A DNA stretch of 64,000 nucleotides from Actinospica durhamensis (GCF_018139695.1 NZ_JAGSOG010000001.1:1-64000), one strand, 5' to 3'; positions 17,807 to 27,333 are shown, counted from the stretch's first letter. Notes: generated by a model from the sequence alone, not told the origin. Program-made: numbers and translations.

Positions 17807-18625
17807 TCATTCCCCGCTGTTCTCCGGCTGACGAAGCCGATCGCGCAACACCGGGAAGCGCTCGCGGGTCTTGGCCACGGAGGAGAGGTCGAGCTCGGCG
17901 AAGAGCGTGGTCGGCTCGGCGTCGGCTTCGGCCAGCACCTCGCCCCACGGGTCGATCACCGCGGAGTGCCCGGTCATCCGCTGGCCCGCCTGGGTTCCGG
18001 TGGCGGCGCAGGCCAGGACGTACATCTGGTTCTCGATGGCGCGGGCCCGCAGCAGGGTGCGCCAGTGCTCGAGCCGGCGCTCCGGCCACGCCGCGACCAG
18101 CACCAGCATCTCGGCGCCCTGGTCCAGCAGCTGCCGGTGCAGTTCCGGGAAGCGCAGGTCGTAGCAGGTGGCCAGGCCCACCGTGGTCAGCACGCTGTCG
18201 TCGATGTCGAGCAGCGGGAAGACGGTCGGGTGCTCGCCCGCGGACATCACCGCGGCCTCGCCCTGGTCGAAGCCGAAGCGGTAGATCTTGCGGTAGCCGG
18301 CCAGCAGTTCGCCCTCGGCGTCGAAGACGAGCGAGGTGTTGTAGAGGCTGCCGTCCGGGGTGCGCTCGACGATCGAGCCGCCGTGCAGCACGATGCCGCA
18401 GTCCATCGCGGCCTCGCGCAGCAGCTGCGCGGTCTCCCCGTGCAGGGGTTCGGCCGTCTGCACCCAGGGCTCGGGGTCGAACGCGCCGTGCAGCCACAGT
18501 TCCGGCAACACGACGAGTTCGGCACCGTCCTCGGCGGCTTCGTGGACCTTGGCCACGGCCAGTTCCCGCGTCGCGGCGAGGTCGCGGTCAAGGTCCACAT
18601 CGAGCTGTACGAGAGCTACCTTCAT
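17807..18625 (-). CDS. carbon-nitrogen hydrolase (nitrilase superfamily)
   Basis: 272-aa amidase with the complete Glu-Lys-Cys triad: E42 in VVLPELW, K113 in GYRKIYRF and C154 in LATCYDLRFPE. Length and motifs fit the Nit/omega-amidase-like branch that hydrolyses small amides such as deaminated glutamine or glutathione products. ATG start. It begins 7 nt after the E2 stop codon, so it is probably co-transcribed with the dehydrogenase genes. Confidence 0.92.
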   Translation of the reverse strand: MKVALVQLDVDLDRDLAATRELAVAKVHEAAEDGAELVVLPELWLHGAFDPEPWVQTAEPLHGETAQLLREAAMDCGIVLHGGSIVERTPDGSLYNTSLVFDAEGELLAGYRKIYRFGFDQGEAAVMSAGEHPTVFPLLDIDDSVLTTVGLATCYDLRFPELHRQLLDQGAEMLVLVAAWPERRLEHWRTLLRARAIENQMYVLACAATGTQAGQRMTGHSAVIDPWGEVLAEADAEPTTLFAELDLSSVAKTRERFPVLRDRLRQPENSGE

Positions 18626-18632
18626 GCCCTCA

Positions 18633-20003
18633 TTACAGCAGTACGGCCGCCGGATCCTCCAGCCCGCGTCCGAGCTCGCGCAGGAACCTCGAGCCGAGCT
18701 CGCCGTCGATCAGGCGGTGGTCGAAGGAGAGCGCGAGGGTGGTCACCCAGCGCGGTTTGACCTTGCCCTTGTGCACCCACGGCTGCTGCTTGATCGCGCC
18801 GAAGGCCAGGATCGCGGCCTCGCCCGGGTTCAGGATCGGGGTCCCGGTGTCGACTCCGAACACGCCCACATTGGTGATCGTGATGGTGCCGCCGGTCAGG
18901 TCCGCCAGCGCGGTCTTGCCCTCCCGGGCGGTGGCCGTGAGCCGGCCGAATGCCTGGGCCAGCTCGATCAGGCTCAGCCGCTCGGCGCCCTTGACGTTCG
19001 GCACGACCAGCCCGCGCGGGGTGGCCGCGGCGATGCCGAGGTTCACCGAGCCGCGCAGCACGATCTCCTGCGCCGCCTCGTCCCAGGACGCGTTGACCTC
19101 CGGGTACTTGGCCACCGCGCGCATCAGCGCCTTCGCGGCGATCAGCAGCGGGGAGACCTTCACTCCGGCGAAGTCCGGCTGCGCGCGCAGCCGCTCGACC
19201 AGCTTGACCGTGCGGGTCACGTCCAGAGTGAGGAACTCGGTCACGTGCGGGGCGGTGAAGGCCGAGGCCACCATCGCGGCCGCGGTGGCCTTGCGCACGC
19301 CCTTGATCGGCACCCGCCGGTCCTGGGCCAGCGCCGTCGGCGCCGGGGCGAGCGCGCCGAGGCCGGCCGGAGCCGGGCTCTCGGCGGCCCGCTCGACCTC
19401 CTCGCGGGTGATCACGCCGTCCGGACGGGCCGGGACGATCGTGGTCAGGTCCACGCCGAGGTCCTTGGCGAGCTTGCGCACCAGCGGCTTGGCCAGCACG
19501 TGCGTCGGCGACGTGGTGACGGCTGCCGTGGGAGCAGGTGCCGGTGCCGGGGCGACCGGGGCCGGAGCCGCGGGAGCCGCCGGAGCGGGTGCGGCCGCGA
19601 CGGGGGCCGGAGCGGCCAGTGCCGCGGGCGCGCCCGCGGCACGCCGGGCCCGGCGGGTGGTCGCGGCCTGGGACACGCCGTAGCCGACCAGCACCGGCTC
19701 GCGCTTGGCCTCGGCCGCGCCCGCGCCGGACGCGGCCGGCACCGGGGCGTCGCCCTCGGCGTCCGCGGTCTCGATGCTGATGATCGGGGTACCCACGTCC
19801 ACCGTGCTGCCCGGCTCGACCAGCAGTTGCCGCACCACGCCCGCGAAGGGCGAGGGCAGTTCGACGGCCGCCTTGGCCGTCTCGATCTCCACCAGGACCT
19901 GGTTGACCGTCACGTTCTCCCCGACGGCGACCGACCAGCCGAGGATCTCGGCCTCGGTCAGGCCTTCGCCGACGTCCGGGAGGCGGAAGTGCTTGAGCGC
20001 CAT
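18633..20003 (-). CDS. bkdC: 2-oxo acid dehydrogenase E2 (dihydrolipoyl acyltransferase)
   Basis: 456 aa core subunit of the branched-chain (or pyruvate-type) 2-oxo acid dehydrogenase complex; it moves the acyl group to CoA. One lipoyl domain with modification lysine in ETAKAAVE (about residue 44), an Ala/Pro-rich hinge (about 105-165), a peripheral-subunit-binding domain (KPLVRKLAKDLGVDL to GVITREEVERA, about 168-205), and a catalytic domain ending with DHRLIDGELGSRFL (HxxxDG motif). One lipoyl domain is normal for actinobacterial BkdC. Third gene of the leftward E1alpha-E1beta-E2 operon. Confidence 0.92.
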   Translation of the reverse strand: MALKHFRLPDVGEGLTEAEILGWSVAVGENVTVNQVLVEIETAKAAVELPSPFAGVVRQLLVEPGSTVDVGTPIISIETADAEGDAPVPAASGAGAAEAKREPVLVGYGVSQAATTRRARRAAGAPAALAAPAPVAAAPAPAAPAAPAPVAPAPAPAPTAAVTTSPTHVLAKPLVRKLAKDLGVDLTTIVPARPDGVITREEVERAAESPAPAGLGALAPAPTALAQDRRVPIKGVRKATAAAMVASAFTAPHVTEFLTLDVTRTVKLVERLRAQPDFAGVKVSPLLIAAKALMRAVAKYPEVNASWDEAAQEIVLRGSVNLGIAAATPRGLVVPNVKGAERLSLIELAQAFGRLTATAREGKTALADLTGGTITITNVGVFGVDTGTPILNPGEAAILAFGAIKQQPWVHKGKVKPRWVTTLALSFDHRLIDGELGSRFLRELGRGLEDPAAVLL

Positions 20004-20023
20004 TGCTGTCTCTCCTCTCGGAC

Positions 20024-21004
20024 TCAGAACGCGAACGCGCGGTCGACGGCTTCGAGCACGCGGTCGAGGTCGGGGAGGTAGATCTCCTCGATCCGGGACG
20101 GCGGGTAGGGCGCGTGGAATCCGCCCACCCGCAGCACCGGGGCCTCGAGCCGGTAGAAACAGCGCTCGGTGATCCGTGCCGCGAGCTCGGCGCCGAGTCC
20201 GAGGAAGACCGGGGCCTCGTGCACGACCACGAGCCGGCCGGTGCGACCGACCGACTCGGCCACCGTGTCGGTGTCCAGCGGAGAGATGCTGCGCAGGTCC
20301 ACGACCTCGATGCTGCGGCCCTCGGACTCGGCCGCCTTGGCCGCGTCCAGGCAGGTGCGCACCATCGGGCCGTGCGCGGCCAGGGTCAGGTCGGTGCCCT
20401 GGCGCACGATCAGGGCCCGGTCCGACGGCGCGGCCGGCTCGCTCGCGGACAGCTCAAGGTCGGCCTTCTCCCAGTAGCGCCGCTTGGGCTCGAAGAAGAT
20501 CACCGGGTCGTCGCTCGCGATGGCCTGCTGGATCATCCAGTAGCCGTCCAGCGGGTTCGAGCAGGTCATCACGCGCAGGCCCGCGGTGTGCGCGAACAGC
20601 GCCTCCGGGGACTCCGAGTGGTGCTCGACCGCGCCGATGCCGCCGCCGAACGGGATCCGGATCACCAGCGGCATCTTCACGGTGCCCAGCGAACGGGCCC
20701 GGTACTTGGCCACCTGCGTGGTGATCTGGTCGAAAGCGGGGAAGACGAAGCCGTCGAACTGGATCTCGCACACCGGCCGGAACCCGCGCAGGGCAAGGCC
20801 CAGCGCGGTGCCGATGATGCCGGACTCGGCCAGCGGGGTGTCGATCACCCGGTCGGGGCCGAAGTCCTTCTGCAGGCCCTCGGTCACCCGGAACACGCCG
20901 CCGAGCTTGCCGATGTCCTCGCCCATGAGCAGGACCTTCGGGTCCTGCTCCATCGCCCGGCGCAGGCCCGCGTTGATCGCCTTGGCGAGAGTCACCTGAG
21001 CCAT
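20024..21004 (-). CDS. bkdB: 2-oxo acid dehydrogenase E1 beta
   Basis: 326 aa. Typical transketolase-like E1 beta: TLAKAINAGLRRAMEQD, MGEDIGKLGGVFRVT, DTPLAESGIIGTALGLAL (the TPP-activating Glu region) and GIGAVEHHSESPEA with the HH-SE phosphorylation-loop-like motif. Works as a heterotetramer with the upstream E1 alpha. The ATG lies 1 nt past the E1 alpha stop codon, so translation is coupled. Substrate range (branched-chain 2-oxo acids or pyruvate) is not decided by sequence alone. Confidence 0.93.
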   Translation of the reverse strand: MAQVTLAKAINAGLRRAMEQDPKVLLMGEDIGKLGGVFRVTEGLQKDFGPDRVIDTPLAESGIIGTALGLALRGFRPVCEIQFDGFVFPAFDQITTQVAKYRARSLGTVKMPLVIRIPFGGGIGAVEHHSESPEALFAHTAGLRVMTCSNPLDGYWMIQQAIASDDPVIFFEPKRRYWEKADLELSASEPAAPSDRALIVRQGTDLTLAAHGPMVRTCLDAAKAAESEGRSIEVVDLRSISPLDTDTVAESVGRTGRLVVVHEAPVFLGLGAELAARITERCFYRLEAPVLRVGGFHAPYPPSRIEEIYLPDLDRVLEAVDRAFAF

Positions 21005-21005
21005 C

Positions 21006-22184
21006 TCAGCCCTCCTGTCCGTCGAAGCCGGCGAGGTAGTCGGCCAGGAAGGCGCGGTCCTCGGTGATCTGGGCGTGCGGGTCCGCGTAGACGTGGTCGA
21101 ACATGGTCAGCGGGGACGGGTCCGGCAGGGCCAGGCAGCCCGAGCGGATCTGCGCGGCCAGCTCGTCCGCCTCCTTGTCCACGGAGGCGTAGAACTCGGC
21201 GTCGCCGATCCCCTCCTTGTCCAGGTAGGCGCGCAGGCGCTGGATCGGGTCCTTCTGGCGCCAGGCCTCGACCTCCTCGTCGTCGCGGTACTTGGTCGGG
21301 TCGTCCGAGGTGGTGTGCGCGCCCATCCGGTAGGTGTAGGCCTCCACCAGCATCGGGCCCTGGCCGGAGCGGGCGTGCGCGAGCGCGGCCCGGGTCACGG
21401 CGAGGCAGGCGAACACGTCGTTGCCGTCCACCCGCACGCCCGGGAAGCCGAAGCCGGCCGCGCGCTTGTACAGCGGCACCCGGAACTGGCGCTCCACCGG
21501 CTCGGAGATGGCCCACTGGTTGTTCTGGCAGAAGAACACCACCGGCGCGTTGTAGGACGCGCCGAAGACGAAGGACTCGAGCACGTCGCCCTGCGAGGAG
21601 GCGCCGTCGCCGAAGTAGGCGATCACCGCGCTGTCCGCGCCGTCGCGCTGCACGCCCATGGCGTAGCCGACCGCGTGCAGGGCCTGCGAGCCGATGACGA
21701 TCGTGTAGAGGTTGAAGTTGTGCTCGTTCGGGTCCCAGCCGCCGTTGTTCACGCCGCGGAACATGCCGAGCAGGTTGATCGGGGGCACGCCCTTGCACCA
21801 GGCGACGCCGTGCTCCCGGTAGGTCGGGAAGGCGAAGTCGTCGGGACGCATGGCGCGCCCCGATCCGATCTGCGCGGCCTCCTGGCCGAGCAGCGAGGCC
21901 CACAGGCCGAGTTCGCCCTGCCGTTGCAGCGCGGTGCCCTCCGCGTCGACCCGGCGCACCAGCACCAGGTCGCGGTAGAGCGAGCGCGCTTCCTGCGGCG
22001 TCACCTCGAGCGGGTAGTCCGGATGATCGATCCGTTCCCCGGCGGGGGTGAGCAGCTGGATGAGTTGGGGCTCTTCGTCGAGCCCGGGGTTCCGGCGGGT
22101 ACCACGGCCCTGTGGGGCACGCTTCGTACTCCCGGATGCGGGGGTGGGGGTGGTGGATTTTTCCACTGCCCTGCGCCCAGTCAT
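21006..22184 (-). CDS. bkdA: 2-oxo acid dehydrogenase E1 alpha
   Basis: 392 aa, the thiamine-diphosphate-binding subunit. The TPP motif runs from GDGASSQGDVLE to CQNNQWAIS. The regions LQRQGELGLWASLLGQEAA and FPTYREHGVAWCKG are typical of actinobacterial BkdA. The start at 22184 has GAGGGAGA 6 nt upstream; the longer frame to 22223 has no ribosome site. Residues 1-40 are a flexible Thr/Arg/Pro-rich extension. First gene of the operon; no E3 (lipoamide dehydrogenase) lies nearby, so E3 must be encoded elsewhere. Confidence 0.93.
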   Translation of the reverse strand: MTGRRAVEKSTTPTPASGSTKRAPQGRGTRRNPGLDEEPQLIQLLTPAGERIDHPDYPLEVTPQEARSLYRDLVLVRRVDAEGTALQRQGELGLWASLLGQEAAQIGSGRAMRPDDFAFPTYREHGVAWCKGVPPINLLGMFRGVNNGGWDPNEHNFNLYTIVIGSQALHAVGYAMGVQRDGADSAVIAYFGDGASSQGDVLESFVFGASYNAPVVFFCQNNQWAISEPVERQFRVPLYKRAAGFGFPGVRVDGNDVFACLAVTRAALAHARSGQGPMLVEAYTYRMGAHTTSDDPTKYRDDEEVEAWRQKDPIQRLRAYLDKEGIGDAEFYASVDKEADELAAQIRSGCLALPDPSPLTMFDHVYADPHAQITEDRAFLADYLAGFDGQEG

Positions 22185-22283
22185 GCGGTCTCCCTCATCG
22201 TTGGCGAGGACCACGGGGGTCATTCCGAGGTCACGTTACCCAGCGGTCACCGGACTATGAAGGGCCGGGACCGGCGCGGTAGC

Positions 22284-23369
22284 TCAGAAGCCGGATCGCA
22301 GGACGTCCAGGACCCGGTCGTTGGCCTCTTGCTCGCCAATTGTCACACGGACCCCGTCCGGCGCGTACGGACGTACCGTGACACCCATGGCTTCACACGC
22401 GGCGGCGAACGCGCCGGATCGCTCGCCGAGACGCAGCCAGAAGAAGTTCGCCTGGCTCGGCACCACGGCGACGCCGAGGCGCCCGGGCAGATCCATGGCC
22501 CGCAGCTCCGCGTAGACCCGCTCGCGCTCGGCCACGAGCTGCCCGACCCGCTCCATGAGCGCGTCCTGCGAACGCAGCGACTCCACCGCGGCGGCCTGCG
22601 CGATCAGGTTGATGCCGAACGGGACGGCGCACGCGCGCAGGGCCTCGGCCACCGGCTCGTCGGCCACCGCGTAGCCGACGCGCAGGCCGGCCAGGCCGTA
22701 GGCCTTGGAGAAGGTGCGCAACACGCAGACATTGCTCCGGGCGAGCGAGATCTGCACGCTGTCGGGGAAGTCCTCGTCCCGGACGAACTCGACGTAGGCC
22801 TCGTCCAGCACGACCAGCACGTCCGACGGCACCTGGTCCAGGAAGCGCTCGAGCTCGGCGCGGCCGATCGTCTCGCCGGTCGGGTTGTTCGGGTTGCACA
22901 CCAGGATCAGCCGGGTCCGCTCGGTGATCGCCGCGGCCATGGCGTCGAGGTCGTGCGTCTCGTCCGCCTTGAGCGGGACCGGCACCGCGGTGGCCCCGAC
23001 GACCTGGGTGATGATCGGGTAGGCCTCGAAGGAGCGCCAGGCGTAGACCACCTCGTCGCCCGGGCCGGAGGTGGCCTGCATCAGCTGCCCGAGCACGCCG
23101 ACCGAACCGGTGCCCACGGCCACCCGCTCAGGACCGACCCCGACGAACTTCGCGATCTCGGCGATCAGCTCGCTCGAGCCGAAGTCCGGGTACCGGTTGA
23201 TCTGCGCGGCCGCGGCGACGGCGGTCTCGAGCACGCCGGGCAGCGGCGGGTAGGGGTTCTCGTTGGAGGAGAGCTTGAACGCGGTGCCCTCGAACGAGGA
23301 GCCGGCCGCCCGTCCCGCCTTGTACGCCGGCAACCCGGCGATCGCCTCGCGAATCCTGACGTCGGCCAC
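22284..23369 (-). CDS. hisC: PLP-dependent aminotransferase (histidinol-phosphate / aromatic)
   Basis: 361 aa, class I/II fold. Motifs: [10 protein letters not shown] at the start, [10 protein letters not shown] near 158, LDEAYVEF near 190 and the PLP lysine in [17 protein letters not shown] near 218. The family covers histidinol-phosphate and phenylalanine/aromatic aminotransferases; with the true his operon absent here and pheA elsewhere in the window, an aromatic aminotransferase role (Pat) is as likely as HisC. GTG 23369 is chosen because GGAGAGG stands 9 nt upstream; a GTG three codons earlier abuts that site. Confidence 0.87.
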   Translation of the reverse strand: MADVRIREAIAGLPAYKAGRAAGSSFEGTAFKLSSNENPYPPLPGVLETAVAAAAQINRYPDFGSSELIAEIAKFVGVGPERVAVGTGSVGVLGQLMQATSGPGDEVVYAWRSFEAYPIITQVVGATAVPVPLKADETHDLDAMAAAITERTRLILVCNPNNPTGETIGRAELERFLDQVPSDVLVVLDEAYVEFVRDEDFPDSVQISLARSNVCVLRTFSKAYGLAGLRVGYAVADEPVAEALRACAVPFGINLIAQAAAVESLRSQDALMERVGQLVAERERVYAELRAMDLPGRLGVAVVPSQANFFWLRLGERSGAFAAACEAMGVTVRPYAPDGVRVTIGEQEANDRVLDVLRSGF

Positions 23370-23526
23370 GTCGTTCACCCTCTCCGCTGCACTGCCCTGT
23401 CGGGCACAGCGTACGGCGCCGTGGCCGTCGAGGAAATCGCGGATCATGCTCCGGACCGGCCGCGGGCCGCGCCCGGGCCAGGCCGGACGCGGCGATCCGG
23501 CTGGTCCGGAGGGACTTCCGGCGCTT

Positions 23527-24306
23527 CTAGCGCGGCGGGAGCAGGTACTCGGCCGCGTCGAGAACGTGCTTGGTGGCGCCCGGGGACCAGCGCAGATCGG
23601 GCGAGCGCAGCACCGCGACCAGCTGCTCCGGACGCACCACGATCACCCCGCCCATCACCCGCGGCGTGCCGGTCAGCCCGGCCGCGTGCACGGCCAGCAC
23701 GCAGGAGACCGAGACCACGCCGACCTCCTCGTCCGCCCCGGCCGCCGCGGTGAGCGCCTCGCCCAGGGCCTGGGCGTGCGCGACCATGTCCTTGAGCGCG
23801 GTCCCCTGGTGGACGTGGTTGACGTAGAGCTCGGTGCCCAGCAGCCGCACGTCGAAGCCGTGCCACTCCTTCGAGTCCACCAGGAACACCCCGCGCGGGC
23901 TGACCACCAGGTGCTCGACCTCGAAGGGCTCGCCGGAGGAGCCGAAGAGCCGGTCGTGCAGGGCGAACCCGCCCCCGCGCACCTTCAGCAGGGACAGGGT
24001 GCGCGCGGTGCTCGACTCGGCGTCCGCGCGCGCCTTGATCCGGTCGAGCGACTCCGGGCGCCGAAACGCCACGTCCATCACCCCGGCCAGGGCCAGCACC
24101 GTCACCAGCAGCCCGAACGCCGCGTAGTGCGTGCCGATGCCCGCGAGCAGCCCGATGACCACCGCCGCCGGAGCCCACCAGAGAGCGGAGAGGAACACGG
24201 TGCGGCGCCGGCGCGCCGCCCACTGCCGCCGTCCGTCCTCGTACTCGGACCGCAGACTCGCCCCGGCCGCCCTCGGCCTGCTCTCGCCCGCTGCTCGCCC
24301 CGGCAC
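23527..24306 (-). CDS. NERD-domain membrane protein
   Basis: 259 aa. Basic N-terminus, two adjacent membrane segments (about 38-56 and 60-82), then a nuclease-related (NERD) domain of about 110 residues: [23 protein letters not shown], with the D-x-K of VDSKEW being the nuclease-like signature. NERD proteins are suspected DNA-processing factors, but function is unproven. GTG start with GAGGAGG 8 nt upstream. It is divergent from the phosphatase at 24445. Confidence 0.85.
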   Translation of the reverse strand: MPGRAAGESRPRAAGASLRSEYEDGRRQWAARRRRTVFLSALWWAPAAVVIGLLAGIGTHYAAFGLLVTVLALAGVMDVAFRRPESLDRIKARADAESSTARTLSLLKVRGGGFALHDRLFGSSGEPFEVEHLVVSPRGVFLVDSKEWHGFDVRLLGTELYVNHVHQGTALKDMVAHAQALGEALTAAAGADEEVGVVSVSCVLAVHAAGLTGTPRVMGGVIVVRPEQLVAVLRSPDLRWSPGATKHVLDAAEYLLPPR

Positions 24307-24444
24307 GCCACCCGCCTCCTCGGCTCATACCGCTCACACACCGGCGTGGAAGGGCCGAACGGGCGGCGGGAACACGCTATCGCGGTACCCGGGATTCGGG
24401 GCGGGTATACCGCTGCGCGGCTTCCTGCCGTTACCCTCGCATTC

Positions 24445-25275
24445 ATGATTGACCAGTCGGCATACGCGGTCGGGGACGTCCACGGCTGTCTGGCGCCGCT
24501 GCGCGACGCCTTGGCCCGCGGCGGGTTCGTGGACGGGGACGACCGTTGGATCGCCGGGAACACCCGGTTGTGGTTCCTCGGCGACCTGACCGATCGCGGC
24601 CCGGACGGGGTCGGCGTGATCGAACTGGTGATGGGGCTTCAGGAGCAGGCCGCCGAGGCCGGCGGCGAGGTCGGCTGCCTGCTCGGCAACCACGAGCTGA
24701 TGCTGCTCGCCGCGCACCTGCCGGCCGCCGAGTCCGGCCACGCCTCGGCCGAGGCCGCGCGCCGGCTGTTCTGGGAGCGCTGGACCGGCAACGGCGGCAA
24801 GGAGAGCGACTCGGCCCGGCTCACCGACGCGCACCTGGAGTGGATCGCGCGGCTGCCGGCCATGGCCCGAATCGGCGAGCACCTGCTCATGCACGCCGAC
24901 ACGCTCGGCTACCGCGGCTACGGCTCGAGCGTGGCCGAGGTCAACGCGCGGGTGGCCGGGATACTGACCGAACCGGTGCAGCTGCCGCAGATCGACGAGC
25001 TGACCCACATGATGACCAAGCGCTTCGCCTTCGCCTCCGACGACGGCCAGGCCGCGCGCGAGTTCCTCGGCGACTTCGGCGGCCGGCAGATCGTGCACGG
25101 GCACTCGCCGGTGCCGCTGCTGCTGGGCAAGGAGCCGCGGGAGGTGACCGGCCCGCTGGTCTACGCCGGGGGCTACGCGGCCAACTTCGACACCGGCACG
25201 TTCCTGGGCGGCCCGTGCTTCGTCGCGCCGCTGCCGACCGTGCCGCGCGAGGCACCGGTGGGACAGGCCTCATAG
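24445..25275 (+). CDS. PrpA/ApaH-like metallophosphatase
   Basis: 276-aa calcineurin-like phosphoesterase of the serine/threonine-phosphatase/ApaH group: GDVHGCLAPL (residue 10), FLGDLTDRGPDG (about 45), LLGNHELML (about 80) and IVHGHSPVP (about 217). Substrate could be phosphoproteins or dinucleoside polyphosphates. The ATG has no ribosome site and lies close behind a GTTACCCT -10-like box, which would fit a leaderless mRNA. A palindromic repeat element starts exactly at its stop codon. Confidence 0.87.
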   Translation: MIDQSAYAVGDVHGCLAPLRDALARGGFVDGDDRWIAGNTRLWFLGDLTDRGPDGVGVIELVMGLQEQAAEAGGEVGCLLGNHELMLLAAHLPAAESGHASAEAARRLFWERWTGNGGKESDSARLTDAHLEWIARLPAMARIGEHLLMHADTLGYRGYGSSVAEVNARVAGILTEPVQLPQIDELTHMMTKRFAFASDDGQAAREFLGDFGGRQIVHGHSPVPLLLGKEPREVTGPLVYAGGYAANFDTGTFLGGPCFVAPLPTVPREAPVGQAS

Positions 25276-25437
25276 GCCGCGTCTTCACACCGGCGTCGGG
25301 TCAGGCCGCGGCGTCTGACGCGTGCGCTCGCAAGGCGCCGGGCCGCGCGCATACTCGGTCGTCTGTAAACGGTCCGGCAACGCAGCGAGCGTGCGTGGCA
25401 GGCGTCGCGGCCCCGGCGCTGGCGTGAAGACACGGCC
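25275..25437. repeat. palindromic repeat element, copy A
   Basis: A 163-bp imperfect palindrome between two convergent stop codons (25275 and 25456). Outer arms 25275-25288 and 25424-25437 pair at 13 of 14 positions. The 127-nt core (25292-25418) is identical to the reverse complement of 51937-52063 at all but 3 positions. The core is itself a long imperfect inverted repeat with the loop near 25345-25370. No transposase ORF is inside. Likely a MITE-like or REP-like element that could also act as a transcription terminator. Confidence 0.85.
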
Positions 25438-25455
25438 TGAGGCCCTGCGGGGTCC

Positions 25456-27333
25456 CTAGGAGGCCGCGGGAGCCTCGCGTGGCGCGGCGGGCTCCGGGCA
25501 GACGAAGCCGAGCCTGACGGGGTCCCAGATGAGCTCGCACAGCGCCCGGTAGAGCCGCTGGCGCTCGGTGATGGACGTGATGCCGAAGGTGTGCGGATAC
25601 GGGCGGAACAGCTCGGTCAGCCCGTGCCGCACCATGAACCTGCGAAACGCCGGGTTGCGCTCGTAGCACAGCGGATGGAGCGACTTGGCCAGCAGGTTCT
25701 GCGCCCGGTAGTGCTCTGCCTTGAGCGAGAACGGGTCGTCCCGGAACGCCGCGTTGATCTCCTTCGGCAGCAGCAGCAGCGCGCCGAAGCGGTTGCGCAC
25801 CGCGCGGAAGCGCTCGGGCGTGCCGACCTCCTCGGCGTACGGCCCGAAGTGGTCCGCCCAGATGTGCTCGATCTCGTACGGCCGGCCGGTCGGCCCGAAG
25901 CCGAGGTAGTCGGCGATCAGGTCCGGCTGGCCGCAGCCGGACTCCAGGAATCCGGCCATCCGGGCCAGCAGGTAGCGCACCTGCTTGCGGTTGTCCGAGC
26001 GCAGCCCGAAGGTCTCGAGGCCCGCGAATCCGTGTTCGATCTTGCCGATCTCCAGCGTCAGCAGGGTCCGGACCTCCTCGACCGTGCCCGCCTCGCGCAG
26101 CGGCATGATCAGGCCGCTTATCGACGCGGCCAGATCCCCGGACTGCAGCGGCGCGTAGTTCGCCATGCGCCGGGCTATGAGCAGGTCGCAGAACGCCGCC
26201 ACCAGGCGGGACTTCTCCCGGAACGCCGCGTCCGTGTCGTTCGGCCCGATCGCGGCCATGATCAGCACCAGCTGGGCGCCGAATCCGTTGGCGGCGTTGT
26301 AGAACACCGGCTCGAATCCGCGCACCGGCGCCGCGCTGGCCTCCACCAGGCTGCGGTAGCGCTCGGCCAGCGGCCTGATGGTGTCCCGGATGAACACCCG
26401 GTAGTCGCGCGCCCTGGCCAGCCCGAGCGCGTCCGGGTTCTGCCGCACCCACTCGTGGAAGGCCTTGTTGATGCGCTCGGCCGTGGCCTGGTCGGTCGGG
26501 GCGTAGCGCGCCCGCAGCACGGTTTTGACGAACTCGCCGGGCGCCTGGTCGTCGGTGACCGCGAGCAGCGACATGGTCCGGCGCCACACCGCGTTCAGGG
26601 CACTGTGATCCTTGTCGGCCCGCGAGAGCAGGAAGGACTTGAGCAGGTCCAGCGGCGTCAGCCGGGCCCCGCGGTCGTTCATCGACTCGAAGATCTCCCA
26701 GCCGTGGTCCCGGTCCCTGGCCGAGATCTCCACCAGGAACACCCGCTCGAGCAGCCAGTCCACGAAGTAGGGCAGGGCCGGGCCGCGCAGTCCGGCGGGC
26801 AGGTCCTCGACCAGGTCCCGGTAGCGCTGGCAGATGTTGCGCACCGCCAGCGGGGTCTGCTCCGTCACCGGGTATTCGCGCCCTGCCCGCAGCTGACGCA
26901 GCGCCGGCTCGCGTTCGTCCACGTGCACGGTGAAGGTGGGCACGCCGTACTGCACGGTGCAGATCATCTGGTCCAGTACGGCCGCGCCCGCGTGCTCGTC
27001 CGCCTCGGTCAGCAGGTGCCGCAGCCGGATCAGCAGGAGCAGCAGGGTGGTGAACCGCTGCTGGCCGTCCACCAGGAAGGACATCCCGGGCACCGGATAG
27101 GTGACGAAGGGGCCGAGGAAGTAGGGCCGGTAGTCGGCCACGTCCGCCCGCTCGTGGTCCGGATGCCACTGCTCCAGGAAGCGTCCGGCCAGGTCACCGA
27201 CGAGATCCGTGACGTGCGTGCGGGTCCAGTCGTATTCGCGCTGATAGTGTTCAAGGCCGTAGCGGCGGCCGGTGAACAGTTCCCGGACCGAATGCCCGCG
27301 ACCGTCGATACGCTCCTGCGCCTGCTTTGCCAC
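25456..27333 (-). CDS. DUF262/DUF1524 protein (GmrSD-like, putative phage defence)
   Basis: 625 aa. The N-terminal DUF262 (GmrS-like, ParB-fold NTPase) domain contains FLVDGQQRFTTLLLLL (about 84-99), the DGQQR signature. The C-terminal DUF1524 HNH-type domain contains YEIEHIWADHF (about 482-492) followed by a conserved Arg/Asn-rich region. The pair is fused in one chain, as in type IV restriction enzymes that cut modified phage DNA, and related domains occur in Ssp/Dnd systems. No methyltransferase, Brx, Dnd or other defence gene is adjacent. GTG start with GGGGGA about 9 nt upstream. Ends beside palindromic repeat A. Confidence 0.85.
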   Translation of the reverse strand: MAKQAQERIDGRGHSVRELFTGRRYGLEHYQREYDWTRTHVTDLVGDLAGRFLEQWHPDHERADVADYRPYFLGPFVTYPVPGMSFLVDGQQRFTTLLLLLIRLRHLLTEADEHAGAAVLDQMICTVQYGVPTFTVHVDEREPALRQLRAGREYPVTEQTPLAVRNICQRYRDLVEDLPAGLRGPALPYFVDWLLERVFLVEISARDRDHGWEIFESMNDRGARLTPLDLLKSFLLSRADKDHSALNAVWRRTMSLLAVTDDQAPGEFVKTVLRARYAPTDQATAERINKAFHEWVRQNPDALGLARARDYRVFIRDTIRPLAERYRSLVEASAAPVRGFEPVFYNAANGFGAQLVLIMAAIGPNDTDAAFREKSRLVAAFCDLLIARRMANYAPLQSGDLAASISGLIMPLREAGTVEEVRTLLTLEIGKIEHGFAGLETFGLRSDNRKQVRYLLARMAGFLESGCGQPDLIADYLGFGPTGRPYEIEHIWADHFGPYAEEVGTPERFRAVRNRFGALLLLPKEINAAFRDDPFSLKAEHYRAQNLLAKSLHPLCYERNPAFRRFMVRHGLTELFRPYPHTFGITSITERQRLYRALCELIWDPVRLGFVCPEPAAPREAPAAS

